Assembly: GCA_937989585.1 (NCBI GenBank) | Contig: CALKRW010000023.1 | Location: 1 to 52,442, forward strand | Reading direction: 5' to 3' | Origin: an uncultured Porphyromonadaceae bacterium | GTDB taxonomy: Bacteria > Bacteroidota > Bacteroidia > Bacteroidales > Muribaculaceae | DNA length: 52,442 nucleotides | Shown here: one piece after another, positions 24,425 to 33,798 of the stretch | How the letters are laid out: every line of letters starts with the position of its first letter | Numbering within the stretch: the stretch's first letter is position 1 | Position numbers and translations under genes: made by a program | Notes under the pieces: generated by a model | What the model was told of the DNA's origin: nothing | The model's input: the letters and a program-made list of their open reading frames with translations, nothing else | The model's database searches: none

Positions 24425-25768
24425 ATGGAAAAGAAAAAACTGGCGCTCATTACCATGGGGTGCTCGAAGAATCTTGTCGACTCGGAGCGTGTAAAACATA
24501 TGCTCGAGGATGCAGGTTATGTCGTCGAGCATAATCCTGAAAACATCACTGCAGACGAAGTGGTTATCAATACATGCGGATTCATCGGTGACGCCAAGGA
24601 GGAATCAGTAGATATGATTCTTCAGTGTGTCCAGGCAAAAAAGGAAGGTTATATCGGCGGTATCTCAGTTATGGGATGCCTATCCGAGCGGTACCGTAAA
24701 GAACTTGCGGACGAGGTCCCTGAGGTAGACCGCTGGTATGGAAAATTTGACTGGACTGATTTAGCCGACGAACTTAAAGCCGCATCTGAAATTCCCGATG
24801 AATTTGAAAAAGTTAATTCAGGAATTGTAAAAAGAACTTTCCCGGAATGGGAACGTTCGCTAACTACTCCGGCACATTATACATATCTTAAAATTTCCGA
24901 AGGCTGTAACCGTTTCTGCGCTTTCTGCGCTATACCTCTTATCACAGGGCGTCATAAATCCCGCCCTATGGATGAAATAATCTCCGAGGTGGAATCCCTT
25001 GCCGCAAAGGGTGTTAAGGAATTTAATGTCATAGCGCAGGATCTTTCTTCTTACGGTACTGACCTATATGGCCATCATGCTCTTGCCGAATTAATCGATA
25101 GAATGGCCGGCGTTCACGGAGTAGGGTGGATACGTCTGCACTATGCCTATCCTTCGGATTTCCCGTATGATATTTTGCCTGTCATGGCTAAGCATCCCAA
25201 TGTCTGCAAGTATCTGGACATCGCCCTTCAGCATTGCTCAGATACTGTACTTGCAAACATGCGTCGCAAAATCACTTCCCGGGAGCAGAGCGAACTTCTT
25301 GCCCGCATCCGCCGGGAAGTGCCTGGCATACATATCCGCACAACCCTTATGGTCGGTTTCCCCGGCGAGGGACCCGATGAGTTCGAGGAACTGTTGCGTT
25401 TCGTCAAGGAACAGCGTTTCGAACGCATGGGCGCTTTCGCCTATTGTGAGGAGGAGGATACATTCGGAGCCCGCAACTTCAAGGATTCTGTGACTCCAGA
25501 AGAAAAGCAGTCACGACTTGACAGACTCATGGAAGCGCAGGAAGAGATATCCATGGAACTTAACCGCGATAAGATTGGCAGACTTGTAAAAGTTCTTGTC
25601 GACAGTGAGAATGACGAGTATTATGTAGCCCGTACCGAATGGGATTCTCCCGAGGTAGATCCTGAGGTCCTGATCCGTAAGGATGGCCGGAAACTTAAGG
25701 CCGGAGAGTTCGCATATGTGAATATTGTCGATGCGATGCCTTATGAACTCATAGCCGAAACACTCTGA
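24425..25768 (+). CDS. rimO: ribosomal protein S12 methylthiotransferase RimO
   Basis: RimO is a radical-SAM enzyme that adds a methylthio group to the conserved Asp of ribosomal protein S12. The start MEKKKLALITMGCSKNLVDSE at ATG 24425 gives 447 residues; an in-frame ATG at 24365 lies inside ftsY and is rejected. The three N-terminal cluster cysteines are in TMGCSKN, NTCGFIGDAKEE and VMGCLSERY. The radical-SAM CxxxCxxC is GCNRFCAFC (Cys161, 165, 168), and a C-terminal TRAM domain binds substrate. The CSKN and EGCNRFCAFCAIP forms separate it from the tRNA-modifying MiaB. Coupling with ftsY and translation genes is common. Confidence 0.95.
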   Translation: MEKKKLALITMGCSKNLVDSERVKHMLEDAGYVVEHNPENITADEVVINTCGFIGDAKEESVDMILQCVQAKKEGYIGGISVMGCLSERYRKELADEVPEVDRWYGKFDWTDLADELKAASEIPDEFEKVNSGIVKRTFPEWERSLTTPAHYTYLKISEGCNRFCAFCAIPLITGRHKSRPMDEIISEVESLAAKGVKEFNVIAQDLSSYGTDLYGHHALAELIDRMAGVHGVGWIRLHYAYPSDFPYDILPVMAKHPNVCKYLDIALQHCSDTVLANMRRKITSREQSELLARIRREVPGIHIRTTLMVGFPGEGPDEFEELLRFVKEQRFERMGAFAYCEEEDTFGARNFKDSVTPEEKQSRLDRLMEAQEEISMELNRDKIGRLVKVLVDSENDEYYVARTEWDSPEVDPEVLIRKDGRKLKAGEFAYVNIVDAMPYELIAETL

Positions 25769-25784
25769 AAAGTTATCACGACTG

Positions 25785-26816
25785 ATGAAAGTTGAATCAT
25801 ATTTGCTTGATGCCGCCAATGCCTGCCGCGAACGTCGGATTGCGTTCGCGCTCTACTGTAAGCCATTTTCTGAAGAATGTGTTTTTCTTGCGGATGCCGG
25901 CACATCGGAGGCGCGCGGTGGCAGAGAATTTTTTGCGGTCGGATTCAATGGCCATTTTGCTGACCGGTTTGTAATCAGAGACTCGGTCGGCATTACACAA
26001 ATATATGAATATCCGATTGACCCGATATCAGGCTATGGAAAAGTTTCTGATAATCCCAGCCGTGCTGATTACATCGCAGAAGTTACTTCATTGATTAGTG
26101 AGCTGCATGCATCAGGCGGCAAATGCGTGATTTCAAGAATATTTCCCATGTCGTTTGACAGAAATGACTTTTACGATGGCGTAAATGAATTGTTTGCTTC
26201 AAATGCGAATGCATTCCGCGCATTGTTTTATACACCTGATGCCGGATGCTGGATAGTGGCATCGCCGGAAGTATTGGCCGATATAAGTGAGAACAATTTT
26301 AAGACCATGTCTCTTGCCGGAACGAGGCCAGCAGGTTCTTCCTCTTCATGGGATGAAAAGAATATTCGCGAACAGAGAATTGTAACTGATACGATTGAGG
26401 CCGATCTCAAGGACCTGGGTATTAAGCCTGAGTTATCCCGGACATTCACTTTACGGTCGAATCTTGTTGAACATCTATGTACAAATATAAACGCAACCCT
26501 TTCTGAAAACATTTCAATCGGGATGCTCCTTGATAAACTTGCGCCGACTCCTGCGATTGCTGGTTTCCCACGTGATGAATCACTTGCTCAGATTGGCAAG
26601 TTTGAGGATTTTTCCCGTAAACTCTATGGGGGGTACTTCGGGATTGCCGAAGGAAAGAACCTTCTCGCCCACGTAACCTTGCGCTGCGCGGAAATACTCG
26701 ATGAGACGCTTGCTGTATATGCCGGAAGCGGAATCACGCCTGACTCGGCAGCCGCGGAGGAATGGGAAGAAATTAATGCAAAGGCCCGGCAATTCTCAAA
26801 TTGCTTCACCAACTAA
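25785..26816 (+). CDS. menF: isochorismate synthase (chorismate-binding enzyme)
   Basis: It converts chorismate to isochorismate, the entry to menaquinone. The 343 residues match short Bacteroidetes isochorismate synthases. The C-terminal chorismate-binding fold is clear: SLAGTRPAGSSSSWDEKNIREQ, HLCTNINATL, LAPTPAIAGFPRDESL, KLYGGYFGIAEG, and the final GSGITPDSAAAEEWEEINAKA motif. PTPA-x-xGxP is typical of MenF/EntC rather than TrpE or PabB. Other men genes are not in the window. It lies 16 bases after rimO and 15 bases before the SGNH gene. A siderophore-type role (entC) is possible but less likely without neighbours. Confidence 0.88.
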   Translation: MKVESYLLDAANACRERRIAFALYCKPFSEECVFLADAGTSEARGGREFFAVGFNGHFADRFVIRDSVGITQIYEYPIDPISGYGKVSDNPSRADYIAEVTSLISELHASGGKCVISRIFPMSFDRNDFYDGVNELFASNANAFRALFYTPDAGCWIVASPEVLADISENNFKTMSLAGTRPAGSSSSWDEKNIREQRIVTDTIEADLKDLGIKPELSRTFTLRSNLVEHLCTNINATLSENISIGMLLDKLAPTPAIAGFPRDESLAQIGKFEDFSRKLYGGYFGIAEGKNLLAHVTLRCAEILDETLAVYAGSGITPDSAAAEEWEEINAKARQFSNCFTN

Positions 26817-26831
26817 TCCTACTGACTTAAA

Positions 26832-28304
26832 ATGGCTGAAGAAACAGATAATCAAGATAAACACGCTGACGACAAAAACAACCGTGCGGGAATGCCTTTT
26901 CTAATCATATTCCTTGCGGTTGCGGTTTTGGCCGCATTGTCCCTTGTCCCGTGGGGTGATCTGACTGGAAATGTAATGAAGGACTATTCATTGCTTTCAG
27001 ATCTTTTCCCCGGGTCTGTAAAGGCGGTAGCCGAGGAACTTATCGATCCTGAACTAGAGGCTGCATTGAATGAAGCGAAAAGCGAAGATGAAATTCTTGT
27101 TCCCGGTCAGCACAACGATACAACAACTAAAAGAGGTGGAAAACTCGAGGAAGCGGTTGCGATAGCCGTTACAATTCCCACAGCGGACCAGGTTAAACCG
27201 AAAGTTGCACCACGCAAAGGTGATAAGGTAATCATTGAAGACTATACGCTTTCGTCAAATGGATTGGAGAATCTGCGTCATGCTCTTGCAGGACGGTCAG
27301 GGCGCCCGGCGCGTATAGCGGTAATCGGAGACTCATATATTGAGGGCGATATACTTACCAGTGACCTTCGCGCCGACCTGCAGAATGTCTATGGGGGATC
27401 GGGTGTGGGGTATGTGCCGCTTCAGAGTGCACTCACAGGTTTCCGCACTTCGGTTAAAGAGAAATGCTCGGGCTGGACGGTTCACGATATTCGCAAGAAT
27501 TCAGAGGATGCCTACAAAACACTTTCAGGCGAGTATTTCGTCTCCGGGTCCAATGCTTCAACTTCAGTCAGGGGATCATCTAAACTGCCCCATCTGGATT
27601 CATGGTCATCTACCAAATTCCTTTTCATTTCTACCAAAGACTCGAAAATAACGGTTTCTGCAGCAGGTGAATCAAAGACTTACGAAATAAGTGGTTCGCC
27701 TGATGTGCAGTGCATTTCTATTCCCGGAAATACGACCTCAGCATCTGTCAGCACATCCACGCCGGGCGTTATCGCGCTTGGACTTTATCTTGACTCCAGT
27801 TCAGGAATTGCCGTCGACAACATGTCGCTGCGAGGCAACTCAGGTATATCTCACCGCAGGATTTCCCCCTCGCTGGCTGCTCAGATGCGACGTTATATTG
27901 ACTATGATTTAATCATCGTCGAATATGGCATTAACGCATTGAGTTCCCAGCAGACCGATTACTCCGGCTACAAGAAACTCATGACTAAAGTAATCACACG
28001 TCTCAAGGCATGTTATCCGAATGCCGACATTCTTGTAATGGGTATCGGTGACCGCGGTCAGAAAGCCGGTAGTGTGGTTAAGTCGATTCCTACCGCACAG
28101 AATATGGTTGACGTGCAGCGTGACCTTGCCCGTGAGACCGGTACATTGTTCTGGGATACCCGCGAGGCTATGGGAGGTGAAGATGCTGTCGTACAATGGC
28201 GTAACAGCGGTCAGGTAAATCCGGACTATATCCATCTTAACGCTAAGGGTGGCAAGGCATTGGCGGCCCTGCTTTTTGAGGCCATAAGCAACGCGGTCAA
28301 ATAA
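26832..28304 (+). CDS. membrane-anchored SGNH hydrolase-like protein, first of a pair
   Basis: A 490-residue protein with a polar, charged start (about 20 residues), one membrane helix (about 22-40, PFLIIFLAVAVLAALSLV) and an acidic linker, then an extracytoplasmic SGNH domain. Motifs: IAVIGDSYIEGD with the likely nucleophile Ser168, a mid-domain YGGSGVGY segment (block II-like Gly), VEYGINALSSQ (Asn block) and DYIHLNAKGG near the C-terminus (Asp/His). The middle of about 100 residues is a beta-rich insertion. With the next two genes it forms an SGNH-SGNH-MBOAT set, so it probably edits or transfers acetyl groups on a surface glycan. The start overlaps no neighbour (15-base gap). Confidence 0.82.
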   Translation: MAEETDNQDKHADDKNNRAGMPFLIIFLAVAVLAALSLVPWGDLTGNVMKDYSLLSDLFPGSVKAVAEELIDPELEAALNEAKSEDEILVPGQHNDTTTKRGGKLEEAVAIAVTIPTADQVKPKVAPRKGDKVIIEDYTLSSNGLENLRHALAGRSGRPARIAVIGDSYIEGDILTSDLRADLQNVYGGSGVGYVPLQSALTGFRTSVKEKCSGWTVHDIRKNSEDAYKTLSGEYFVSGSNASTSVRGSSKLPHLDSWSSTKFLFISTKDSKITVSAAGESKTYEISGSPDVQCISIPGNTTSASVSTSTPGVIALGLYLDSSSGIAVDNMSLRGNSGISHRRISPSLAAQMRRYIDYDLIIVEYGINALSSQQTDYSGYKKLMTKVITRLKACYPNADILVMGIGDRGQKAGSVVKSIPTAQNMVDVQRDLARETGTLFWDTREAMGGEDAVVQWRNSGQVNPDYIHLNAKGGKALAALLFEAISNAVK

Positions 28305-28390
28305 GTCTTATCGAGTGCCTGTTGCCTAGACTTCTGAAATATCTTATTGAAATCAAAATAATCTCTCTTCTCTAAACTCTCTCCGTATCA

Positions 28391-29902
28391 ATGAACTTTA
28401 GAATCACATACACCGTCCTGCTGTTGGCATTATCATTTGCCTTATCTCCCGGGTCATTCGCCCAGGAGAACGATGACGCGGACATTCGTCTTAATCCCGA
28501 GATTGAAGACGTACAATCTGCCCCGACAAATGTTAATATCAGGAACTATCCGTTCATAAATCGTGGCGCCAACCACATTGACATGAACGGGCATTCATGG
28601 GCCGGATTAAAGAATAAACTTGGTGAAATCAGCGAAGGCCGGACTTTCAGTATAGTGCACATTGGCGATTCACACATACAGGCTGAAGGCAATACGACAC
28701 AAGTACGCAAACATCTTCAGAAGTCTTACGGCGACGCCGGACGGGGTCTGATAATTCCATTCCGTCTTGCCGGTACAAATCAGCCCCTTGACTATCGTCT
28801 GAGTTCAACTCATTCCATGTCCTCGGCAAAACTTTTGAAAACACCCTGGTCAACAAGCATGGGGTTTACAGGAATATCTCTTGCCGCGCCATCCTCGCCC
28901 TTCACTCTTACACTGTCGAATGAACAGTCCTTCAATCATTTTGCAATCCTTGGGAAAGGGCATATAAATGTCACTGCAGTGACATCGGACGGACAGCATC
29001 TTGATTTTCATGAAAGACGTGAACCTTATGGCACTGAAGTCACAATCGAGAGGCATGTTAAATCTGTGGCAATAACCATTTCCGCTCCGGGAGCAAATAT
29101 CTTTGGCATATATCTCCGTAACGGCAAATCGGGCATACTTTACAATGCCATCGGTAATAATGGCGCCGCGTATGTTTCGTATAATCAGATTCCTGATTTC
29201 GGCAAGTCACTGGAGGTTTTACACCCCGATCTGGTGATAATTTCTTTGGGTACCAACGAGGCATTCGGCAGAATGTCTGATGCTACTTTCTACAATTCCA
29301 TAAAGACACTTGTCGAAGATATAAGAGTCAATAATCCGGGTGTAGAGATTCTTCTCACGACTCCTTCGGAATGTCAGCGCAGTGTGTGGACAAGAGTCCG
29401 TTCCGGGCGCAAGAAACGCCGTCGCTCACGCCGGATACGTTCCTATGCAGTGAATCAGAATGTTGCCCGTATGGCATCTGTCATACGGCGTTTTGGGAAG
29501 GAAAACCATATACCGGTCTATGACTTTTATGAAGTGGCCGGTGGACAGGGTGCCTCGGCAAAATGGGTAAACAGCAGACTCCTCGCCGGCGATCGCATTC
29601 ACAGGACATGGACAGGCTATCGTCTTGAAGGTGATTTGCTTCATGAGGCTTTGGTAAAGGCATTTGGCAATCCGTCCCATGAAGTCTCGGTGAAGTCCGA
29701 GACTGAGAATAATGAATTGGCACAGGTTGAAAATTCCGAGACTATGGTAGGCAGCGCTTTTTCTGAGTCAGCCAATAAGGGCGAATCATCCAAAGGGTCT
29801 ACGTCGAAAGTAAAGGCTAAAGCCAAAACAAAAAAGAAAACTACATATTCAAAAAGAAAGAAAAAGAAGTCTTCGTCACGTAGAAAAAGACGCAGACGGT
29901 AA
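28391..29902 (+). CDS. secreted SGNH hydrolase-like protein with an Arg/Lys tail, second of a pair
   Basis: A 503-residue protein with a signal peptide (MNFRITYTVLLLALSFALSPGSFA). The SGNH nucleophile lies in IVHIGDSHIQAEG (Ser94); the Gly and Asn blocks are YGDAGRGL and ISLGTNEAFG. The C-terminal catalytic segment is less regular than in its neighbour (LEGDLLHEALVKAFG). About 60 residues at the end are low complexity, finishing in a run of about 30 Lys/Arg/Ser residues; such a basic tail on an exported protein is odd and suggests binding to acidic glycans or peptidoglycan. Another basic stretch (RVRSGRKKRRRSRRIRS) lies inside the domain near residue 340. It lies 86 bases after the previous gene and 47 before the MBOAT. 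Confidence 0.82.
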   Translation: MNFRITYTVLLLALSFALSPGSFAQENDDADIRLNPEIEDVQSAPTNVNIRNYPFINRGANHIDMNGHSWAGLKNKLGEISEGRTFSIVHIGDSHIQAEGNTTQVRKHLQKSYGDAGRGLIIPFRLAGTNQPLDYRLSSTHSMSSAKLLKTPWSTSMGFTGISLAAPSSPFTLTLSNEQSFNHFAILGKGHINVTAVTSDGQHLDFHERREPYGTEVTIERHVKSVAITISAPGANIFGIYLRNGKSGILYNAIGNNGAAYVSYNQIPDFGKSLEVLHPDLVIISLGTNEAFGRMSDATFYNSIKTLVEDIRVNNPGVEILLTTPSECQRSVWTRVRSGRKKRRRSRRIRSYAVNQNVARMASVIRRFGKENHIPVYDFYEVAGGQGASAKWVNSRLLAGDRIHRTWTGYRLEGDLLHEALVKAFGNPSHEVSVKSETENNELAQVENSETMVGSAFSESANKGESSKGSTSKVKAKAKTKKKTTYSKRKKKKSSSRRKRRRR

Positions 29903-29949
29903 AAAAAAGACATTAAGTTTCCACAATATAAAATCAATTCGACTAATCA

Positions 29950-31467
29950 ATGTTGCAGTTCTTTGAAGGCTTCGACCAGGAGGCCCTGAAACAGATTCTG
30001 ACTTTCGATAAGGCCAATCCGCTGTTATTCAACACCGGCGCTTTTCTTCTGCTCTTTCTCGCATTTCTGGCAATCTATCAGGCAATGCGTCGATGGCAGA
30101 ATGTCAAGATGATTTTCGTCATATTGTTCTCGCTGTATTTCTATTACAAATCGAGTGCCGAATACTGTTTTATTCTGCTCGGCGTATGTATCAGCGATTA
30201 TGTGCTTGGTAACATTCTCGGTGGGCTGAAATCTCGTTTTATGCGAAAGGCAGTACTCCTTATAAATATTGTCATTAATGTCGGAATGCTTGTCTATTTC
30301 AAGTATTTCAATCTCATATACGAGACTTTCGCCAACATTACAAACACGAGTTTCGATGCGCTTGACATAATCCTGCCGGCCGGTATATCATTCTTCACTT
30401 TCCGCTCAATCAGTTACATGGTAGACATCTATCGCGGAGATATGGAGCCTGCAAAGAATTTCCTGCACTATACGTTCTTCCTTACTTTCTTCCCGCCTTT
30501 GCTTGCCGGACCTGTCGTTCGAGCGAAGGATATGCTGCCGCAGATCAAGGCAAATCCTGTTGCGACGCGTGCAATGGTGTCCGAAGGTCTGTTTCTGATT
30601 ATGGCCGGACTTATCAAGAAAGTTATTATAGCCGACTATATCAGCGGAAACTTTGTTGACCGCATTTTTGAGAATCCCTCACTTTACTCCGGAATTGAGA
30701 ATGTCATGGGAGCCGTAGGCTTCACTCTTCAGATTTATTGTGATTTCTCAGGTTATAGCGATATGGCAATTGGTCTCGCCCTATTGCTTGGCTATCGTTT
30801 CAAGGATAATTTCCGCTCACCGTTCAAGTCACATAATCCTACGGAGTTCTGGCGCCGCTGGCATATTTCCCTTTCGTTCTGGCTCAGGGACTACGTTTAT
30901 ATTCCTTTGGGAGGTAACCGGAAAGGCAAGATGCGTCAGCATGCCAATCTCATGACAACAATGGTCATAGGTGGCCTTTGGCATGGCGCGTCATGGCTTT
31001 ACCTCGTTTGGGGCGCCTACCAGGGTTTCCTGCTTAGTGGACACAAGATGCTTTCAAAGGTTTTCCGTGCGAAAGAATCGGTAAAAAACAATCCCTTTGT
31101 TGTAGGATTTAATATTTTCATTACCTTTGTCCTTACGGTTATAGGCTTTACGATTTTCAGAATGGCTTATTTCCATGAAAGTATTGCCGATTCGTTCACA
31201 CGCCTGGGGTCTATGTCGACTCAGATTAGCGAAAATTTCCATTTCGATGTCCTGCCGCAGTTTGTCGATGCCTATCTGCTGATTGTCTGTGCGATATTCG
31301 TTGGCTTCCTCATGCACTTCGCTCCTGCATCGTGGACAAAGTCATTGCAGAAACGTTATACAGCGGCTCCACTGATAGTTCAGGCTATAATTCTTTGCAT
31401 GATTCTGTTCCTGGTCATCCAGACACGTCAGAGCGACCTCGTTCCTTTTGTCTATTTGCAATATTAA
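29950..31467 (+). CDS. MBOAT-family O-acyltransferase (AlgI-like), second copy
   Basis: A 505-residue polytopic membrane enzyme with the same signatures as the MBOAT at 12589-14025: EFWRRWHISLSFWLRDYVYIP, LGGNR and GGLWHGASW with catalytic His345. The two proteins share these motifs but differ elsewhere (for example 'AGPVVRAKDMLPQ' versus 'AGPIERAVNILPQ'), so they are distant paralogues rather than a recent copy. Together with the two SGNH genes upstream it should O-acylate an exported polymer. The metY gene begins 42 bases after its stop, so sulfur metabolism genes may share its transcript. Confidence 0.92.
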   Translation: MLQFFEGFDQEALKQILTFDKANPLLFNTGAFLLLFLAFLAIYQAMRRWQNVKMIFVILFSLYFYYKSSAEYCFILLGVCISDYVLGNILGGLKSRFMRKAVLLINIVINVGMLVYFKYFNLIYETFANITNTSFDALDIILPAGISFFTFRSISYMVDIYRGDMEPAKNFLHYTFFLTFFPPLLAGPVVRAKDMLPQIKANPVATRAMVSEGLFLIMAGLIKKVIIADYISGNFVDRIFENPSLYSGIENVMGAVGFTLQIYCDFSGYSDMAIGLALLLGYRFKDNFRSPFKSHNPTEFWRRWHISLSFWLRDYVYIPLGGNRKGKMRQHANLMTTMVIGGLWHGASWLYLVWGAYQGFLLSGHKMLSKVFRAKESVKNNPFVVGFNIFITFVLTVIGFTIFRMAYFHESIADSFTRLGSMSTQISENFHFDVLPQFVDAYLLIVCAIFVGFLMHFAPASWTKSLQKRYTAAPLIVQAIILCMILFLVIQTRQSDLVPFVYLQY

Positions 31468-31509
31468 GTTTTCTGGTTTTTCCGTTCCTCGTTATATATT
31501 TTGGTAATA

Positions 31510-32793
31510 ATGCAGAATAATAAATACCGTTTTGAAACCTTGCAGGTTCATGCCGGACAGAAAGTCCCGGGATGTAATTCGACCTCGCTTCCCATATTTC
31601 AGACTGCCGCGTATGTTTTCGACGACTGCGCGGATGCCGATGCAATATTCTCGCTGAGCAAGGAGGGTGATATCTATAGCCGTCTGACTAATCCGACACA
31701 ATCGGCTCTGGAAACACGCATCACCGCCCTTGAAGGCGGAAAGGCTTCATTGGCTCTTGCATCGGGCGCCGCCGCTGTCGCATATTCCCTACTTAACGTT
31801 CTGCAGGCCGGTGACCATATTGTTGCCGCAAACAATCTCTATGGAGGCACCTTTAACTTTATCACTCATACGCTTGCGTCACTAGGCATTGATTATACTA
31901 TTGTAGATATGCGGGACACCGAGGCCTTAAGCAATGCAATCAAGCCGAACACTAAGGTTGTCTATGCCGAGACCTTCGGTAATCCGAACAGTGATGTGAC
32001 GGACCTTGACAAAGTCTCTAAGATTGCCCATGAGCACGGTGCAATGTTTATCGTGGACAATACTTTCGGAACACCTTATTTAATACGACCGATAGAGCAT
32101 GGCGCGGATGTTGTCGTACACTCCGCCACCAAGTTTCTTGGCGGTCATGGCACCAGCCTAGGCGGAATCATCGTTGACTCGGGAAATTTTGAATTCAAGT
32201 CTAACGCTGACCGTTTCCCGACAATCTGCAGTCCCGATCCCAACTATCATGGGGGAATTTTTGCGGAAATGGCTCCGGAGGCTCCGTTTGTCACAAGGGT
32301 ACGCTGTGTTCTCCTCCGTGACCAGGGTGCATGCATTTCACCTTTCAACTCTTTCCTGCTTATGCAGGGCATCGAGACGCTCTCACTTCGCGTCGAGCGG
32401 CATGTGGCCAACGCCTTGAAGGTGGTTGATTACCTTGCAAAACATCCGAAGGTGAAATCTGTAAGCCACCCGTCGCTGCCGGAACATCCCGATCACAGGC
32501 TGTATGAAACTTATTTCCCCAATGGAGGCGGAAGTATCTTCACTTTTGATTTGGATGGAGGCCGCGATGCCGCATGGCGTTTCATTGATGCCCTTGAGGT
32601 GTTTTCGCTTGTCGCGAATGTCGCCGATGTGAAAAGTCTCGTAATCCATCCTGCGACAACCACCCACTCGCAATTGACGGAACAGAAACTTGAAGAGCAG
32701 AACATCCACCCTGGAACAATACGTCTCAGCATCGGTATTGAAAATGCCGATGATCTTATCGCAGACCTCGCACAAGCCCTCGAAAAAGTATGA
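31510..32793 (+). CDS. metY: O-acetylhomoserine sulfhydrylase (PLP enzyme)
   Basis: It joins sulfide to O-acetylhomoserine to give homocysteine directly. This 427-residue protein has the Cys/Met metabolism PLP fold: FETLQVHAGQ at the start, TNPTQSALE, the phosphate-binding ASGAAAVAYSLL, ETFGNPNSDV, and the PLP lysine in SATKFLGGHGTSLGG (Lys208). The length and the HGTSLGG...GNFEFKSNADRFP region are typical of MetY rather than MetB or MetC (about 380 residues). I use ATG 31510; a TTG three codons earlier is less likely. It overlaps metF by four bases (ATGA), so the two are translationally coupled. Confidence 0.95.
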   Translation: MQNNKYRFETLQVHAGQKVPGCNSTSLPIFQTAAYVFDDCADADAIFSLSKEGDIYSRLTNPTQSALETRITALEGGKASLALASGAAAVAYSLLNVLQAGDHIVAANNLYGGTFNFITHTLASLGIDYTIVDMRDTEALSNAIKPNTKVVYAETFGNPNSDVTDLDKVSKIAHEHGAMFIVDNTFGTPYLIRPIEHGADVVVHSATKFLGGHGTSLGGIIVDSGNFEFKSNADRFPTICSPDPNYHGGIFAEMAPEAPFVTRVRCVLLRDQGACISPFNSFLLMQGIETLSLRVERHVANALKVVDYLAKHPKVKSVSHPSLPEHPDHRLYETYFPNGGGSIFTFDLDGGRDAAWRFIDALEVFSLVANVADVKSLVIHPATTTHSQLTEQKLEEQNIHPGTIRLSIGIENADDLIADLAQALEKV

Positions 32794-33752
32794 CCATGGA
32801 CAGTATAGCCCAATTTCTTGCCTCGGAACATCCGACTGCCTTTTCCTTCGAGATTCTTCCGCCGTTGCGTGGCGGCAGTATCGACCGGACGTATCAAAAT
32901 ATCGAGCGTCTAATGGATTTTGCCCCGGCTTATGTCAATATCACTACCCATCGCACACAGGTTGAATATCGTCCTGACGGCAACGGAACCTATCGCGTTA
33001 ACACCCAGCAGAAACGTCCCGGCACTGTGGCTGTGGCTGCCGCGATACGCGAGCGTTTCCATGTCCGTCCGGTTCCTCACGTCATCTGTGGAGAATATTC
33101 CCGCGCTGAAATCGAGGACCAACTCATCGACCTGTCATATCTCGGAATTACCGATATTCTTGTACTGAGGGGAGACCGTGAGCGAAATGCCGCCGTTTTT
33201 ACGACTCATCCCGAAGGTCACGAACATGCATCGTCGCTTGCGGCACAGGTCTGTGACTTCAATCGTGGCAGGTTTGTCTCTGGGGACAATGCCGAGCCTC
33301 TTGCCAGACCTTTCTCATTCGGTGTGGCCGGATATCCTGAAAAGCATGAGGAGGCGATGAATCTCGGTGCGGATATAAGTCATCTGAAAGAGAAGATTGC
33401 GGCGGGAGCATCATATATTGTCACACAGATGTTTTTTGACAACGCACGCTACTTCGATTTCGTGAAACGCTGTCGGAAAGAGGGAATCAAGGTCCCCATT
33501 ATACCGGGAATTAAGCCTCTCACTTCCTTGCGTCAGAAGTCACTTCTACCCCGCACATTCCACCTTGATTTCCCGGAGGAATTGTCCCGTGAGTTCGATA
33601 AATGTAAGGATGACGCAGCAGTCAAGGCGCTTGGTGTGGAATGGGCCCTTCAGCAGGGACGCGAACTTAAGGCCCATGGAGTTCCGAGTATTCATTTTTA
33701 TGCGATGAACGCCACAGAATCCGTCGCCTCTGTAGCAAGACTACTGTATTGA
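32790..33752 (+). CDS. metF: methylenetetrahydrofolate reductase
   Basis: It reduces 5,10-methylene-THF to 5-methyl-THF, the methyl donor for MetH. The 320-residue TIM-barrel flavoprotein has FSFEILPPLRGG at the start, YVNITTHRTQVEY, the PVPHVICGEYS segment, ILVLRGDR (FAD and folate contacts), GVAGYPEKHEEA, GASYIVTQMFFD and PIIPGIKPLTS. The insertion RPDGNGTYRVNTQQKRPGTV is longer than in E. coli but common in Bacteroidetes. The ATG at 32790 overlaps the metY stop by four bases; an ATG two codons on (32796) would also work. It is followed 46 bases later by metH. Confidence 0.95.
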   Translation: MTMDSIAQFLASEHPTAFSFEILPPLRGGSIDRTYQNIERLMDFAPAYVNITTHRTQVEYRPDGNGTYRVNTQQKRPGTVAVAAAIRERFHVRPVPHVICGEYSRAEIEDQLIDLSYLGITDILVLRGDRERNAAVFTTHPEGHEHASSLAAQVCDFNRGRFVSGDNAEPLARPFSFGVAGYPEKHEEAMNLGADISHLKEKIAAGASYIVTQMFFDNARYFDFVKRCRKEGIKVPIIPGIKPLTSLRQKSLLPRTFHLDFPEELSREFDKCKDDAAVKALGVEWALQQGRELKAHGVPSIHFYAMNATESVASVARLLY

Positions 33753-33798
33753 TGCAATTGGTGACTGTTTGACATATATTATTCTCAGGTTTGTGACA

